64,000 bases of DNA from positions 1 to 64,000 of the forward strand of contig JBEGVV010000086.1 of the NCBI GenBank assembly GCA_041178225.1. Direction: 5' to 3'. Under the pieces are notes generated by a model. The model was not told the DNA's origin, ran no database searches, and saw nothing but the letters and a program-made list of their open reading frames with translations. Each line of letters opens with the position of its first letter. The stretch's first letter is position 1. Of the stretch, positions 35,658 through 43,419 are shown piece by piece. Source of the DNA: CAIOSQ01 sp041178225. GTDB lineage: Bacteria; Pseudomonadota; Alphaproteobacteria; CACIAM-22H2. A program made the translations under genes and the position numbers.

Positions 35658-36614
35658 TCACTTGTAGGTCGAGGGTGCCGGCAGCTTCGGGCCGACCTGG
35701 GCCGAGAGGTCCTTGCTGGCCAGCGCGTCGACGAACTTCTTCGCGTTGTCCTCGGTCGGACGGGCGAGCAGCGCGGCCGCCTCGGGGACCTGGCCCTTGA
35801 CGCCGTCGATGGCGGCGCGGGCGGCGGACTTTATCTGGTCGAGCGTCTGCTGGAATTTCGGGTTCGTGGACTTGCCCGTGGCCGCCGACGTCTGGACGAA
35901 CGCGGCCGCGTGGCCCGTCAGGAACACGCGCGAAAGCTCCGCGACGCTCATCTGCGCGTTCTTCGTGACGTCGGGCGGGTAGAACCGATGCCGTACCGTG
36001 CCCTGCGAGTAGCGCACGAGCTCGAAGCTGGAGCCCGCCGGATGGCCGGCCGCCACCATCTTGGCGATCGTCTCCGCAGGCACGTCCGCGCGGCCCATGC
36101 CATGGCAGCTCAGGCAATTCTCCGCGACGTCGTAGAGGTTGGACGGCCAGATCATGCCCGCGGCCGCCGACTTGCGGATCCGATCGGCCTTGTGGGTCGG
36201 GGACTCGGTCTCGCGCTTGGCTCCCGCGCCGTAGTCGTTGTGCATCGTCAGCCATGCCGACGCCTTGCCGTGGCAGCTCTCGCAGGACGGGCCCGACGTC
36301 GCGCTGGGCGCTGCCGAGGCGCTCGCCTGCGTGCTCGAGAAATGGCAGGCCGTGCAGACCTCGTTGCGCCTCATGTTCGTGTTGCCGCCGACCGCGGCGA
36401 TGATGTCCTTCACCTCCGGCTTGCGGTGGATGTCCTTGAAGGAGGTCGCGTGCTTCGACGCTTCCCAGACGGCCGTCTCCGCCTTGTGGCAGTCGGCGCA
36501 TTTCTGCGCCCCGACCATGAAGTGCTGGGCGCCGGCGACGGTGGCGACGAGGCTCGCGAGCCCGATGCCGGCGGCCAAGGCGGCACGCCTGAAGAAGTCG
36601 AACGCTACCATCAT
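35658..36614 (-). CDS. Tetraheme c-type cytochrome, cytochrome c554-like
   Basis: This 318-residue periplasmic protein has a signal peptide (about 1-29, VAGAQ) and four CXXCH sites beginning at residues 39, 87, 111 and 167. The first is followed by a helix (ETAVWEASKHATSF), as in cytochrome c554-like proteins. Additional histidines at 55, 63, 125 and 141 could be distal ligands. The C-terminal third (about 230-318) is helical and heme-free. It is the first gene of the leftward operon, preceded by GGGGGAC before two adjacent ATG codons (36614 and 36611). It probably shuttles electrons in the periplasm. Its small size and operon position suggest a soluble carrier or a small-molecule reductase; no active-site heme can be assigned. 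Confidence 0.9.
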   Translation of the reverse strand: MMVAFDFFRRAALAAGIGLASLVATVAGAQHFMVGAQKCADCHKAETAVWEASKHATSFKDIHRKPEVKDIIAAVGGNTNMRRNEVCTACHFSSTQASASAAPSATSGPSCESCHGKASAWLTMHNDYGAGAKRETESPTHKADRIRKSAAAGMIWPSNLYDVAENCLSCHGMGRADVPAETIAKMVAAGHPAGSSFELVRYSQGTVRHRFYPPDVTKNAQMSVAELSRVFLTGHAAAFVQTSAATGKSTNPKFQQTLDQIKSAARAAIDGVKGQVPEAAALLARPTEDNAKKFVDALASKDLSAQVGPKLPAPSTYK

Positions 36615-36710
36615 GTCCCCCGCTGGCCATTCACGGCAGGGCCCGCGCCCCGCCGATGAACCCGAATCCCCCGGACGGTAATCGCAGGCCGGCCCGGAAC
36701 TCGCCGGTCA

Positions 36711-37253
36711 TCACGTCCGAACCGGTTCCATTGGCAGCGCTTGCGCGAAAGGAAGGCGCAGGGCGTCGCGTCCGGGCCTCGCGAAGGGGGTGCTGGCGCG
36801 GGGGCGCGCGGCGAGCCCGAGGTCCCAGCTGGCGCCGGCGTCCGGCCCGCCGACATCGCCGTCGCTCGCAAGGATCCTCGCGCAGGTCGATTCGGCGAGG
36901 ACCTGGAGGAAATGCCGTCCGCGCACCCCCGCGCCGACGCGGCTTGCCCATAGGTTTATCTCGAGGCGTCGGGATGCAGCGGGGCGAAGGCCGCGCGCGA
37001 CCTCCGCGTCGATGGCCGGCGCATCCGTGATGCAGAGTTCGCCTGGCGCGCCGATCCCGACGAGGTGCAGCGCCTCCAGGGCGTCGATCGCGAGCGCGGC
37101 GGCTATCGGCGGAAGCGGGTCCGCTTCGCCTTCGAGCAGGCGTAGCTCCACCTCGGGGCTGAGGCAGGCGAGCAATTCGCCGAGCCTCGGCAACGCGCGC
37201 GACGCGATGAGCAGTTCGCCGGGCATCGGAAGGCGGGCGATCGACGCATGCAT
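36711..37253 (-). CDS. DUF4347-like domain protein
   Basis: This 180-residue protein matches the pattern of DUF4347: ALEALHLVGIGAPGELCI, LEINLWASRVGAGVRGRHFLQVLAESTCARILASD, and ASWDLGL near the end. In most proteins DUF4347 is a small N-terminal module of giant cell-surface or cadherin-like adhesins, whereas here it stands alone without a signal peptide. An in-frame ATG (MPGELL, residue 10) is an alternative start. It is separated from the redox operon by 96 bases and precedes no obvious partner. Function is unknown. Confidence 0.7.
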   Translation of the reverse strand: MHASIARLPMPGELLIASRALPRLGELLACLSPEVELRLLEGEADPLPPIAAALAIDALEALHLVGIGAPGELCITDAPAIDAEVARGLRPAASRRLEINLWASRVGAGVRGRHFLQVLAESTCARILASDGDVGGPDAGASWDLGLAARPRASTPFARPGRDALRLPFAQALPMEPVRT

Positions 37254-37329
37254 GCGACCGATGTCCCATCCTCCGCGGCCCTCCGCGCGTAGCGAATGGT
37301 CCGCAGCGGATCGATGCGGCGATGCGCGA

Positions 37330-37830
37330 TCAGGCTGCGGGCGGGAGCAGGCTGCGTGGCCGCGCCGGCGCGGACTGGGCCGTGGACGCGTTCGCGCTTC
37401 GCTCCGGGGCGGCCGGGGATTCGGCAGGCGGCGGTATCAGGCGAAGCGGCGCGGGAGGCCGCGCCTGCGCCTGCGCCTGCGGCGTCTCCGCCGGGATGGC
37501 GGGGCCCGGCGGCGCCGCTCCGTCGGGCACGATCGCCGCGATCGCCTGCTCGACGATCGTCTTGCCCGTCGCCTCCTCCACCACGCTGTCCGCGACGGCC
37601 GCGACGAGGCCGATCGGGCCGGCGAGCAGGGTCGCGACGAATATCCGCATCGCCGGTATGGGCCTTTCCCCGGTCGCCGAGGAATAGATGCCGCCAACGA
37701 CGGGGACGTACATCAGCGGGTTGAGGGACGACACGAGCGACTGGAAATCCAGCCGTGCGCCGGCTGGCCGGTTCTGGCCCGCGCGGGGAAGCGGCGGGGA
37801 TGCGTCGATCCGCGATGTAGGCAGCGCCAC
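37330..37830 (-). CDS. Uncharacterised protein with a conserved LNPLMYVPVVGGIY core
   Basis: This 166-residue protein starts at GTG 37830, preceded by GAGGCGAGGAC; an upstream ATG at 37887 lacks such a site. Residues about 28-80 form a hydrophobic, conserved-looking core (LNPLMYVPVVGGIYSSATGE, RIFVATLLAGPIGLVAAVADSVVEEATGKT), probably membrane-associated. The second half is a proline/alanine-rich tail. Similar cores occur in alphaproteobacterial proteins near flagellar genes, as I recall, but no function is known to me. Confidence 0.7.
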   Translation of the reverse strand: MALPTSRIDASPPLPRAGQNRPAGARLDFQSLVSSLNPLMYVPVVGGIYSSATGERPIPAMRIFVATLLAGPIGLVAAVADSVVEEATGKTIVEQAIAAIVPDGAAPPGPAIPAETPQAQAQARPPAPLRLIPPPAESPAAPERSANASTAQSAPARPRSLLPPAA

Positions 37831-37923
37831 GTCCTCGCCTCGATCCGGTTTCAAGCCCGCCTGGGGGCCGGGAGCGAACCGCAGCAAGCTTCGTGCCAGC
37901 GTCGAACGCCAAGATCCTGTCTG

Positions 37924-38577
37924 TCAGCGCGGCGGTGGCGCCTTCCGCAATTCTATCTCGCGCACCGTGCCGGCCGCGTCGAGGACCAGGAATTCGGCAT
38001 CCCTGGCCTGTTCTGGTGCAAGCTTGTCGACGTCCGGCGGGAAGCAGCGGCGGAACGCCATCGTTCCCTCGTCGGCGCGGCCCTCCACGCAGACCTCCGG
38101 CATCTCAAGCGACAGGGCGGTCGGATTGGCCACGCGATAGGCAACGAGGATCGCTCCCCCCTCGGCCTGCCGCCAGCTGGTGATCGCCGCCGATATCTCG
38201 GATGGCTTCACGCTGGCGCCCAGCGTCACGAAGACGCCACGCGTGGAAGGCATCCAGACGGCCAGGTGGTGCCGCGCGGCGAAGGCGCCGCCGGCAAGGC
38301 CACCGAGCAGGATGGCGAGCACCGCGAGCGCGAGGGCGACGCGCGCGAGCCTGCGGGCGTCGATGCCGCGGCGGCGTGGCTTCGGCTCGCTCTCCCCGGC
38401 CTGGTCCGCGGCGGGCCCGGGCGGAGGCACCTCGACATCCTTCGGCACCGCGTCCGGCATGACCCGCCAGATCGCCGCGCAGCGGCCGCAGGAGAGAAGC
38501 CGCCCTCCGGGTGGAACCGGGATTCCCGCCGGCAGCGTCGTCGCCGCCGAGCAGTCGGGGCAGGCGAACGAGGGCAA
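37924..38577 (-). CDS. Zinc-ribbon membrane protein (MJ0042-type ribbon, DUF3426-like)
   Basis: This 217-residue protein begins with a four-cysteine zinc ribbon (Cys6, Cys9, Cys30, Cys33; FACPDC and LSCGRCAAIWRV), followed by a charged linker, one membrane span (about 75-97) and a periplasmic beta-rich domain (about 105-217) resembling DUF3426. Translation appears to start at TTG 38577, which gives exactly the usual start point four residues before the first ribbon cysteine pair. This family is widespread and of unknown role. It is followed 15 bases later in position by an exported protein gene reading the same way. Confidence 0.82.
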   Translation of the reverse strand: MPSFACPDCSAATTLPAGIPVPPGGRLLSCGRCAAIWRVMPDAVPKDVEVPPPGPAADQAGESEPKPRRRGIDARRLARVALALAVLAILLGGLAGGAFAARHHLAVWMPSTRGVFVTLGASVKPSEISAAITSWRQAEGGAILVAYRVANPTALSLEMPEVCVEGRADEGTMAFRRCFPPDVDKLAPEQARDAEFLVLDAAGTVREIELRKAPPPR

Positions 38578-38592
38578 GGGAGCGCCCCCGCG

Positions 38593-39126
38593 TCAGCGCA
38601 GCGACCGCAGGCCGTCGACGAAAGCGTCGGCCTGCTCGCGCGCGGCGCGGGAGTCCCGCCGGTAGCTGGTCACCGCGCCCAGGGTGCGATCGCGCAGCAT
38701 GTGGAACTCGAAGCGGATGTCGTAGACGACCCCCTTGGTCGAGCGCTCGCCCGAGACCCGGATGAAGAGCCTGTCATGGGCGGGCAGGTAGACATAGGTC
38801 TGGTTGAAGATGCCGAGGGCGCGCGTGTAGCGAAACAGGCGCTCCAGCGCGGGGCGCTCCTCCGGGAAGCCGTCGCGAGGCGAGGCGAGCCGCCAGCAGT
38901 TGAACCGCAGCAGGAAGTTCTCGCCATCCTGCTGGAGCGCGCCCGTCAGAACGGCGGAAGCCCCGAAGGGGTCCGGTTCGTCGAGCTTGAAGTGCCGCAC
39001 CGCGCCCGGGAAGTCGACCCGGCGGTCGCAGATCCGCACCTGCTCCGCATGCGCCGGCATCGCGCCCGCGGCAGCCAGGGCGATCGCCGCGGCGATCGCC
39101 ATGCGATGCAGGCGCGCGGCCCTCAT
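38593..39126 (-). CDS. Exported protein of unknown function
   Basis: This 177-residue protein has a signal peptide (about 1-29, AMPAHAEQ) and a mature domain with two cysteines (CDRRVDF and FNCWRLASP) that may form a disulphide. Strand-rich segments YVYLPAHDRLFIRVSGE and VYDIRFEFHMLRD suggest a small beta fold. The start overlaps the upstream stop as ATGA. It belongs to a leftward run of CBS protein, 97-residue protein, this protein and the zinc-ribbon protein. No family was recognised. Confidence 0.72.
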   Translation of the reverse strand: MRAARLHRMAIAAAIALAAAGAMPAHAEQVRICDRRVDFPGAVRHFKLDEPDPFGASAVLTGALQQDGENFLLRFNCWRLASPRDGFPEERPALERLFRYTRALGIFNQTYVYLPAHDRLFIRVSGERSTKGVVYDIRFEFHMLRDRTLGAVTSYRRDSRAAREQADAFVDGLRSLR

Positions 39127-39416
39127 TTCGCGGCGTTCGAGCGCCGGAGGGCCTCGATCTCCGCAGCGGTGAGGTCCCTTCTCTCGCCAAGGTATTCCCA
39201 TGCATCGGCGGTCGGGAAGCGCCGCCGCGCCGCGGCCACCGCTTCGTCGGGGTGCGCGGCCGGGAACCAGTTGTCGATATGGGTCGAGGTCCGCCGCCGG
39301 AAGATCGAGCGGACGCGGTACTCGCTGAACTGCACGGACGACCCGGCATCCTGCCGCTTGCCGGTGCGCGCGGGTTCCGTGCCGCCGAGGGTGGATCGCA
39401 GCCAGCCGAGCACCAT
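39123..39416 (-). CDS. Small hypothetical protein
   Basis: This 97-residue protein is basic in its first half (YRVRSIFRRRTSTHIDNWFPAA) and ends with a helix (TAAEIEALRRSNAAK). Its ATG abuts the stop of the CBS gene, and its stop overlaps the next start, so it is translated within the same leftward unit. No domain, signal or membrane span is seen. Confidence 0.6.
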   Translation of the reverse strand: MVLGWLRSTLGGTEPARTGKRQDAGSSVQFSEYRVRSIFRRRTSTHIDNWFPAAHPDEAVAAARRRFPTADAWEYLGERRDLTAAEIEALRRSNAAK

Positions 39417-39851
39417 TCATTCCTCCAGCAACATGGCGAGCATGTCGCGCATCGAGACGATGCCGACCGGGGTCCGCCCCTCCCCGAAGACGACCGCGTG
39501 GCGGAATCCCCGCGCGAGCATCTCCCGGGCGACATGCCTCGCTCCGTCCTCGAGCGTCACGCCCCACGGGTCGCGCGTCATGGCGCTCGCCACGATGCGG
39601 TCCCCGTCGATCGGCGCGTCGGCCCCGGCCATGCGCAGGAGGTCGCGCTCCGTGAAGATCCCGGACAGCATTCCGTCGTTGCGCAGCACGAGCACCGCGC
39701 CGATATTCGAGCGCGCCATGATCGTGGCGACGTCCCCGACCCGGTCGTCCTCGAGGACGCAGACGAGGCCGTCCCGTCGCACCAATCCCTGCCAGGAACC
39801 GATGCGCATGCCGTCCATCGCCCTTGCGTCACGCTTCTGCGTAGCGTTCAT
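39417..39851 (-). CDS. CBS-domain protein
   Basis: This 144-residue protein consists of a tandem CBS pair: the first from about 25-80 (DRVGDVATIMARSNIGAVLVL, GIFTERDLLRM) and the second from about 85-143 (AMTRDPWGVTLEDGARHV, GIVSMRDMLAML). Such modules bind adenosine nucleotides and act as energy sensors. No effector domain is attached. The ATG at 39851 is preceded by GGAGG, but its first 17 codons overlap the 5' end of a divergent gene; ATG codons at 39818 and 39809 would shorten the overlap. It heads the leftward four-gene run. Confidence 0.88.
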   Translation of the reverse strand: MNATQKRDARAMDGMRIGSWQGLVRRDGLVCVLEDDRVGDVATIMARSNIGAVLVLRNDGMLSGIFTERDLLRMAGADAPIDGDRIVASAMTRDPWGVTLEDGARHVAREMLARGFRHAVVFGEGRTPVGIVSMRDMLAMLLEE

Positions 39852-40254
39852 CGCATCCTCCCTCGCTATTGGCGGCGCCGTGGCCGCCGACCCGCCCGCC
39901 TCGCCGGCCGCGTCGGCAGGCGCGCTGGCCGCGATCGACCTGGGGCGCTTCGCCGTGACCTGCCCCGGCGTCGTCCCGGCGGGCGGCGCGCCGCCGCTCG
40001 CCTACAGCTTTCGCGCGACGATCCTGTCGGGCGCGGCCGACGCCGACGCGGTGCGTTCCAGCCTTCCGGGCTATCGCGACGCCGTGGTCGTGGTCTCGCA
40101 TGGCTATTGCGGGTTCGTGGCGCGGAACGGGCGCCGCGCCAGCCCGGAGGAACTTGCGCGCCTCATCGAGGCGCGGGCGTCGGCGGCCGAGGATTCTCCC
40201 CGCGTCACTGTGACCCTGCCGGATTTCGTCGAGAAGCATCTCGAAGCTCGCTGA
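39802..40254 (+). CDS. Exported hypothetical protein overlapping both neighbours
   Basis: This 150-residue protein has a signal peptide (RFCVAFIASSLAIGGAVAADP). The mature part contains LGRFAVTCPGVVP, SFRATILSGAADADAVRSSLPGYRD and VVSHGYCGFVARNGRRASPEELARLIE. Two cysteines could pair. Start candidates are ATG 39802 (AGGA five bases upstream) and 39808. Strong G/C bias in third positions supports coding. Its 5' end overlaps the divergent CBS gene by 50 bases if both longest starts are used, and its 3' end overlaps the leftward gene downstream of fliF by 50 bases. No family was recognised; a flagellar link is only positional. Confidence 0.6.
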   Translation: MRMPSIALASRFCVAFIASSLAIGGAVAADPPASPAASAGALAAIDLGRFAVTCPGVVPAGGAPPLAYSFRATILSGAADADAVRSSLPGYRDAVVVVSHGYCGFVARNGRRASPEELARLIEARASAAEDSPRVTVTLPDFVEKHLEAR

Positions 40255-40546
40255 GTTCGTCGCGCGCATCCTCGACGGCCTGCGCGATCGCGGCGATCAT
40301 GCCGTCGTGCGACGTCCGCGCGGACGCGGCGCGGCGAACCTCCGAGACCAGCCGCCAGAACGCGTTGCGGATCGCGACGGCGTCCCTGTCGCCCGCGGGC
40401 CCCGGCACCATCGCGTGGCCGAACGCGCGCTCCGCCGCCGCGGCGGCGGCCGCCGCGCGCGCGGCGCGCACTGCCGCGGGCCGGTCGAGGCGCAGCGCCT
40501 CGCCGATCTCGTCCACGAGCTTCAGGATGTCCGCCCTCGTGGTCAC
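40205..40546 (-). CDS. Small unknown protein translationally coupled to fliF
   Basis: This 113-residue protein starts at GTG 40546, overlapping the fliF stop as GTGA. It is helical throughout: RADILKLVDEIGEALRL, an alanine tract (about 26-40), AFWRLVSEVRRAASARTS and IAAIAQAVEDARDELSELRD. It sits where a stator-like fliH or another export component might be expected after fliF, but the sequence is too short and does not resemble FliH or FliN. It is a candidate flagellar assembly accessory protein of unknown function. Confidence 0.65.
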   Translation of the reverse strand: MTTRADILKLVDEIGEALRLDRPAAVRAARAAAAAAAAERAFGHAMVPGPAGDRDAVAIRNAFWRLVSEVRRAASARTSHDGMIAAIAQAVEDARDELSELRDASRRNPAGSQ

Positions 40547-42285
40547 GCGCGCTGCGTGAGCCAGCCCCGGATGACGGAGGCGGCTTCCTCGGGATGCTTG
40601 TCGACGATCTCGGTGATGCGCTTGAGCGCCGAGGACTGGACCTGGCCCTCGATCTTGTCGATGTCGATCATCTCGGCCATCGCCTGCGCGCGCTGCGCCT
40701 GCAGCGCCTGCATCTCGGATTCGATCTCGGCCTTCATGCGCGCGACCTCGTCGACCTCCTCGGTCGGGACCAGGGCCCCGCCGCCGCCCTCGATGGCGAG
40801 CGCCGCGGTGTCGGGGGCCGGTTCCTCGAACATCTTGGCGACGATCGGGCGCACCACGAAGAGGACGACGAGGGCCACGACCGCGCCGAGGATCGCGACC
40901 TGCGAGACAAGCTTGATGTCCTCCTTGGTGAAGTCGAACATCCCCGGAGCGCGTATGTCCGGCAATTCCACGGGGCTGAACGGCAGGTTCACGACCTCGA
41001 CGCTGTCGCCGCGTTCCTGGCTGAAGCCGACGGCCGATCGCACGAGCCGCTCGATCGCCTTCATCTCGTCCTCGCCGCGCGGCTTCCACGACTGGGTGCC
41101 CGAAGCGTCCGCCTGGCGCACCCCGTCGACGAGCACCGCGACCGACACGCGGCGGATCGAGCCGGGATCGATGCTCTCGCGGACCTGCGTGCGCGATACC
41201 TCGAAGTTCGTCGTCTCCTCGGTCCGGCGCTGGTTCTCGCTGCCGCGGGTGCCCTGCCCCTGTCCCTGGGCCTGCTGCTCGGGCGGGATGTTCCGCGCCA
41301 CCGACGCGTCCTGGTCGCCGCGCTGCTCCGACTTCGTCGACGCCTCCTCGACGGTCTGGACGGAACGCTCGACGCGGCCCTTCGGGTCGAAGGCCTCGGT
41401 CGTCCGGACGACCGCGGCGTACGTGACGTCCACGTTGACGTCCGCCCGCACCCGTCCCAGCCCGACATGCTGCTCGACGAGCCGCTCGACGGCCGCGCGC
41501 AGCCGGCGCTCGTGCTCCAGCTTGTGCTCGAGCACGGCCGTGGCCTGGCCAGCCGCGCTCTCGCCGTCGCCGCGGGCCAGCAGGTTGCCCTGCGTGTCGA
41601 CGATCGAGACGCGGCCGGGCGAGAGGTTCTTCACGGCCGAGGCGACGAGGTGGCGGATGGATTCCACGCGCTGGCGCGCCGAGTCCATGTTCGCCCTGAA
41701 CTGGACGACGACCGAGGCGCGCGTGTCCGGCGCCTGCTGGGAGAACAGCTCGCGCGTCGGGATGACGAGGTGGACCCGCGCGCTCTCGACGCCGGCTATC
41801 GACGCGATGGTGCGCGCCAGCTCGCCCTCGAGCGCGCGGATCTGGTTGATCTGGAACAGGTTGGTCGTGGTCGACAGCGGGTCGATGCGATCGAATACCT
41901 CGTAGCCCAGCGAGCCCTTGCTGGGCAGGCGCTTCTCGGCGGCCATGACGCGAAGCTGCGCGACGCGGGAGCGCTCGACCAGCACGGTCTGCCCGGCATC
42001 CGCCACCTGGTACTTCTCGCGGGCCTGGTCGAGGTGGCGGGCGAGGGCGGCGCTGTCCTCGGGGGAAAGCTTGGAGAAAAGCGGGACGAAATCCGGCGCC
42101 GTGAGGTGGACGGTCGATGCAGCCACGGCGACGACGATGGCGGCAAGCGACGCCACCAGCCCGACGAGGCGGAGCGGGCCCAGCTTGCGCAGCGCGTCGA
42201 TCAGGCGTCCCGCGGGGCCCCCGTCGAGGCGCTCGGCGGCCTCCGGCGGTGATGCGGCAGCTATCGCGGTCTCGGCCAACGTCAT
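40543..42285 (-). CDS. fliF: Flagellar MS-ring protein FliF
   Basis: This 580-residue inner-membrane protein forms the MS ring on which the flagellar basal body is built. It has an N-terminal span (about 39-60), ring-building domains (TVLVERSRVAQLRVMAAEKRLP, GYEVFDRIDPLSTTTN, RVHLVIPTRELFSQQ, ASVVVQF), a periplasmic loop, a second span (about 447-470) and a C-terminal FliG-binding tail. Length is normal. It lies downstream of fliG with 117 bases between, and this gap holds the motif GGTCCGAA, so fliF may also have its own promoter. The last base pairs overlap a small unknown gene. Confidence 0.97.
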   Translation of the reverse strand: MTLAETAIAAASPPEAAERLDGGPAGRLIDALRKLGPLRLVGLVASLAAIVVAVAASTVHLTAPDFVPLFSKLSPEDSAALARHLDQAREKYQVADAGQTVLVERSRVAQLRVMAAEKRLPSKGSLGYEVFDRIDPLSTTTNLFQINQIRALEGELARTIASIAGVESARVHLVIPTRELFSQQAPDTRASVVVQFRANMDSARQRVESIRHLVASAVKNLSPGRVSIVDTQGNLLARGDGESAAGQATAVLEHKLEHERRLRAAVERLVEQHVGLGRVRADVNVDVTYAAVVRTTEAFDPKGRVERSVQTVEEASTKSEQRGDQDASVARNIPPEQQAQGQGQGTRGSENQRRTEETTNFEVSRTQVRESIDPGSIRRVSVAVLVDGVRQADASGTQSWKPRGEDEMKAIERLVRSAVGFSQERGDSVEVVNLPFSPVELPDIRAPGMFDFTKEDIKLVSQVAILGAVVALVVLFVVRPIVAKMFEEPAPDTAALAIEGGGGALVPTEEVDEVARMKAEIESEMQALQAQRAQAMAEMIDIDKIEGQVQSSALKRITEIVDKHPEEAASVIRGWLTQRA

Positions 42286-42376
42286 GCTCCGGGAAATATG
42301 CGTTCAATCCAGCGCGCCCGACGGGCCGTGCCCGGCCGGACTCATGCCCAACCGCGTCGCGGCGGGCCGAAGTTTT

Positions 42377-42384
42377 GGTCCGAA
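42377..42384 (-). promoter_or_regulatory. TTCGGACC motif upstream of fliF
   Basis: Read on the minus strand the site is CGGATTCGGACCAAAACTTC. It lies 92 bases before the fliF start, in the fliG-fliF gap. The same core TTCGGACC occurs upstream of three other flagellar or signalling units in this window (49161, 58557, 62469), in the same orientation relative to a downstream gene. It may bind a flagellar regulator. This is an observation of a repeated 8-mer, not a known consensus. Confidence 0.4.
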
Positions 42385-42402
42385 TCCGAGCGAACCGCCC
42401 GC

Positions 42403-43419
42403 CTACTCGATCAATTCGTTCGCCTCGCCTTCCTCCGGCACCTCGATCACGCCGCGCGCGATCAGGTCCTTGGTGGTGGTGATGATGCGCTGCTGGGCTT
42501 CGTCGACGTCCTTGACCCGGACCGGTCCCATCGACGCCATCTCGTCCTGGAGCAGCTTCGAGGCGCGTTCCGACATGTTCGAGAAGAAGAGCTTGCGCAG
42601 TTCCTCGGATGCGCCCTTGAGCGCGATCGCGAGCGCGTCCTTGTCGACCTCCCGCAGGATCGCCTGGATGTCGGTGCCGTTGAGCTTCAGCAGGTCGTCG
42701 AAGGTGAACATGAAGCTGCGGATCTTCTCCGCGTCGCCGGGCGCCTGGTCGTCGAGGAAGCCCATGAGCCGGTTCAGGTTGGCGCGGTCGAGGGCGTTGA
42801 AGATCTCCGCGAGGTTCTCCGAGGGGTTGCGCTTCTGCGAGCGGCCGAGATTCGCCATGAACTCCGTCCGCAGCGTGCGCTCGACGTCCTCGAGGACCTC
42901 CTTCTGCACGTGCTCCATCTTCAGCATGCGCAGCACGACGTCGCGGGACATCTGGTCGGGCAGCAGCGCGATGACGCGCGCCGCCTGCTCGGCCTTGATG
43001 CGCGACATCACCACGGCGACGGTCTGCGGGTATTCGTTGCGCAGGTAGTTCGCCAGCACCGTGTCGTTCACGTTGCCGAGCTTGTCCCACATCGTGCGGC
43101 CCGCGGGGCCGGTGATGTCGTCCATGATCGACTGGACGCGGTCCGGGTCCATGATGCTCGCGAGGAGCCGCTGCGTCGCCTCGACGTTGCCGATCACCGA
43201 TCCGCCCGAGGACATCTGGTTGGCGAACTCCACGAAGAGGCGCTCCACGACCTTCGCGTTGACGCTGCCGAGCGACGACATCGCCTGCGACAGCTCGCGG
43301 ATCTCGTCGTCGTCGAGGAACGTGAAGACCTTCGCAGCGTAGTCCTGCCCGAGCGCGAGCAGCATGATCGCCGCCTTCGACGGGCCGCTGAGCGACCGGA
43401 AATCGTCCTTCACCGCCAT
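42403..43419 (-). CDS. fliG: Flagellar motor switch protein FliG
   Basis: This 338-residue cytoplasmic protein is part of the C ring and carries the torque-generating charged helix. Family segments are AAIMLLALGQDYAAKVF, EYPQTVAVVMSRI (the usual EHPQ is EYPQ here), FMANLGRSQKRNPSENLAEIFN and the C-terminal FTFDDLLKLNGTDIQAILREV. The ATG at 43419 gives the expected N-terminus (MAVKDDFRSLSG) and overlaps the fliJ stop by ten bases; the frame stays open 20 codons upstream. It interacts with FliF and FliM. Order fliI-fliJ-fliG-fliF is leftward. Confidence 0.97.
   Translation of the reverse strand: MAVKDDFRSLSGPSKAAIMLLALGQDYAAKVFTFLDDDEIRELSQAMSSLGSVNAKVVERLFVEFANQMSSGGSVIGNVEATQRLLASIMDPDRVQSIMDDITGPAGRTMWDKLGNVNDTVLANYLRNEYPQTVAVVMSRIKAEQAARVIALLPDQMSRDVVLRMLKMEHVQKEVLEDVERTLRTEFMANLGRSQKRNPSENLAEIFNALDRANLNRLMGFLDDQAPGDAEKIRSFMFTFDDLLKLNGTDIQAILREVDKDALAIALKGASEELRKLFFSNMSERASKLLQDEMASMGPVRVKDVDEAQQRIITTTKDLIARGVIEVPEEGEANELIE

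Noticed and set aside
36712..36720. GTCCGAACC near the 3' end of the DUF4347-like gene as another copy of the TTCGGACC element
   Set aside because: It matches only part of the motif (TTCGGAC) and lies inside coding sequence at a gene end, not upstream of a gene.
42318..42350. Sigma-54-like GG-N10-GC spacing upstream of fliF on the minus strand
   Set aside because: Only the dinucleotide spacing fits; the TGGCAC and TTGC boxes do not. In GC-rich DNA such spacing is expected by chance.
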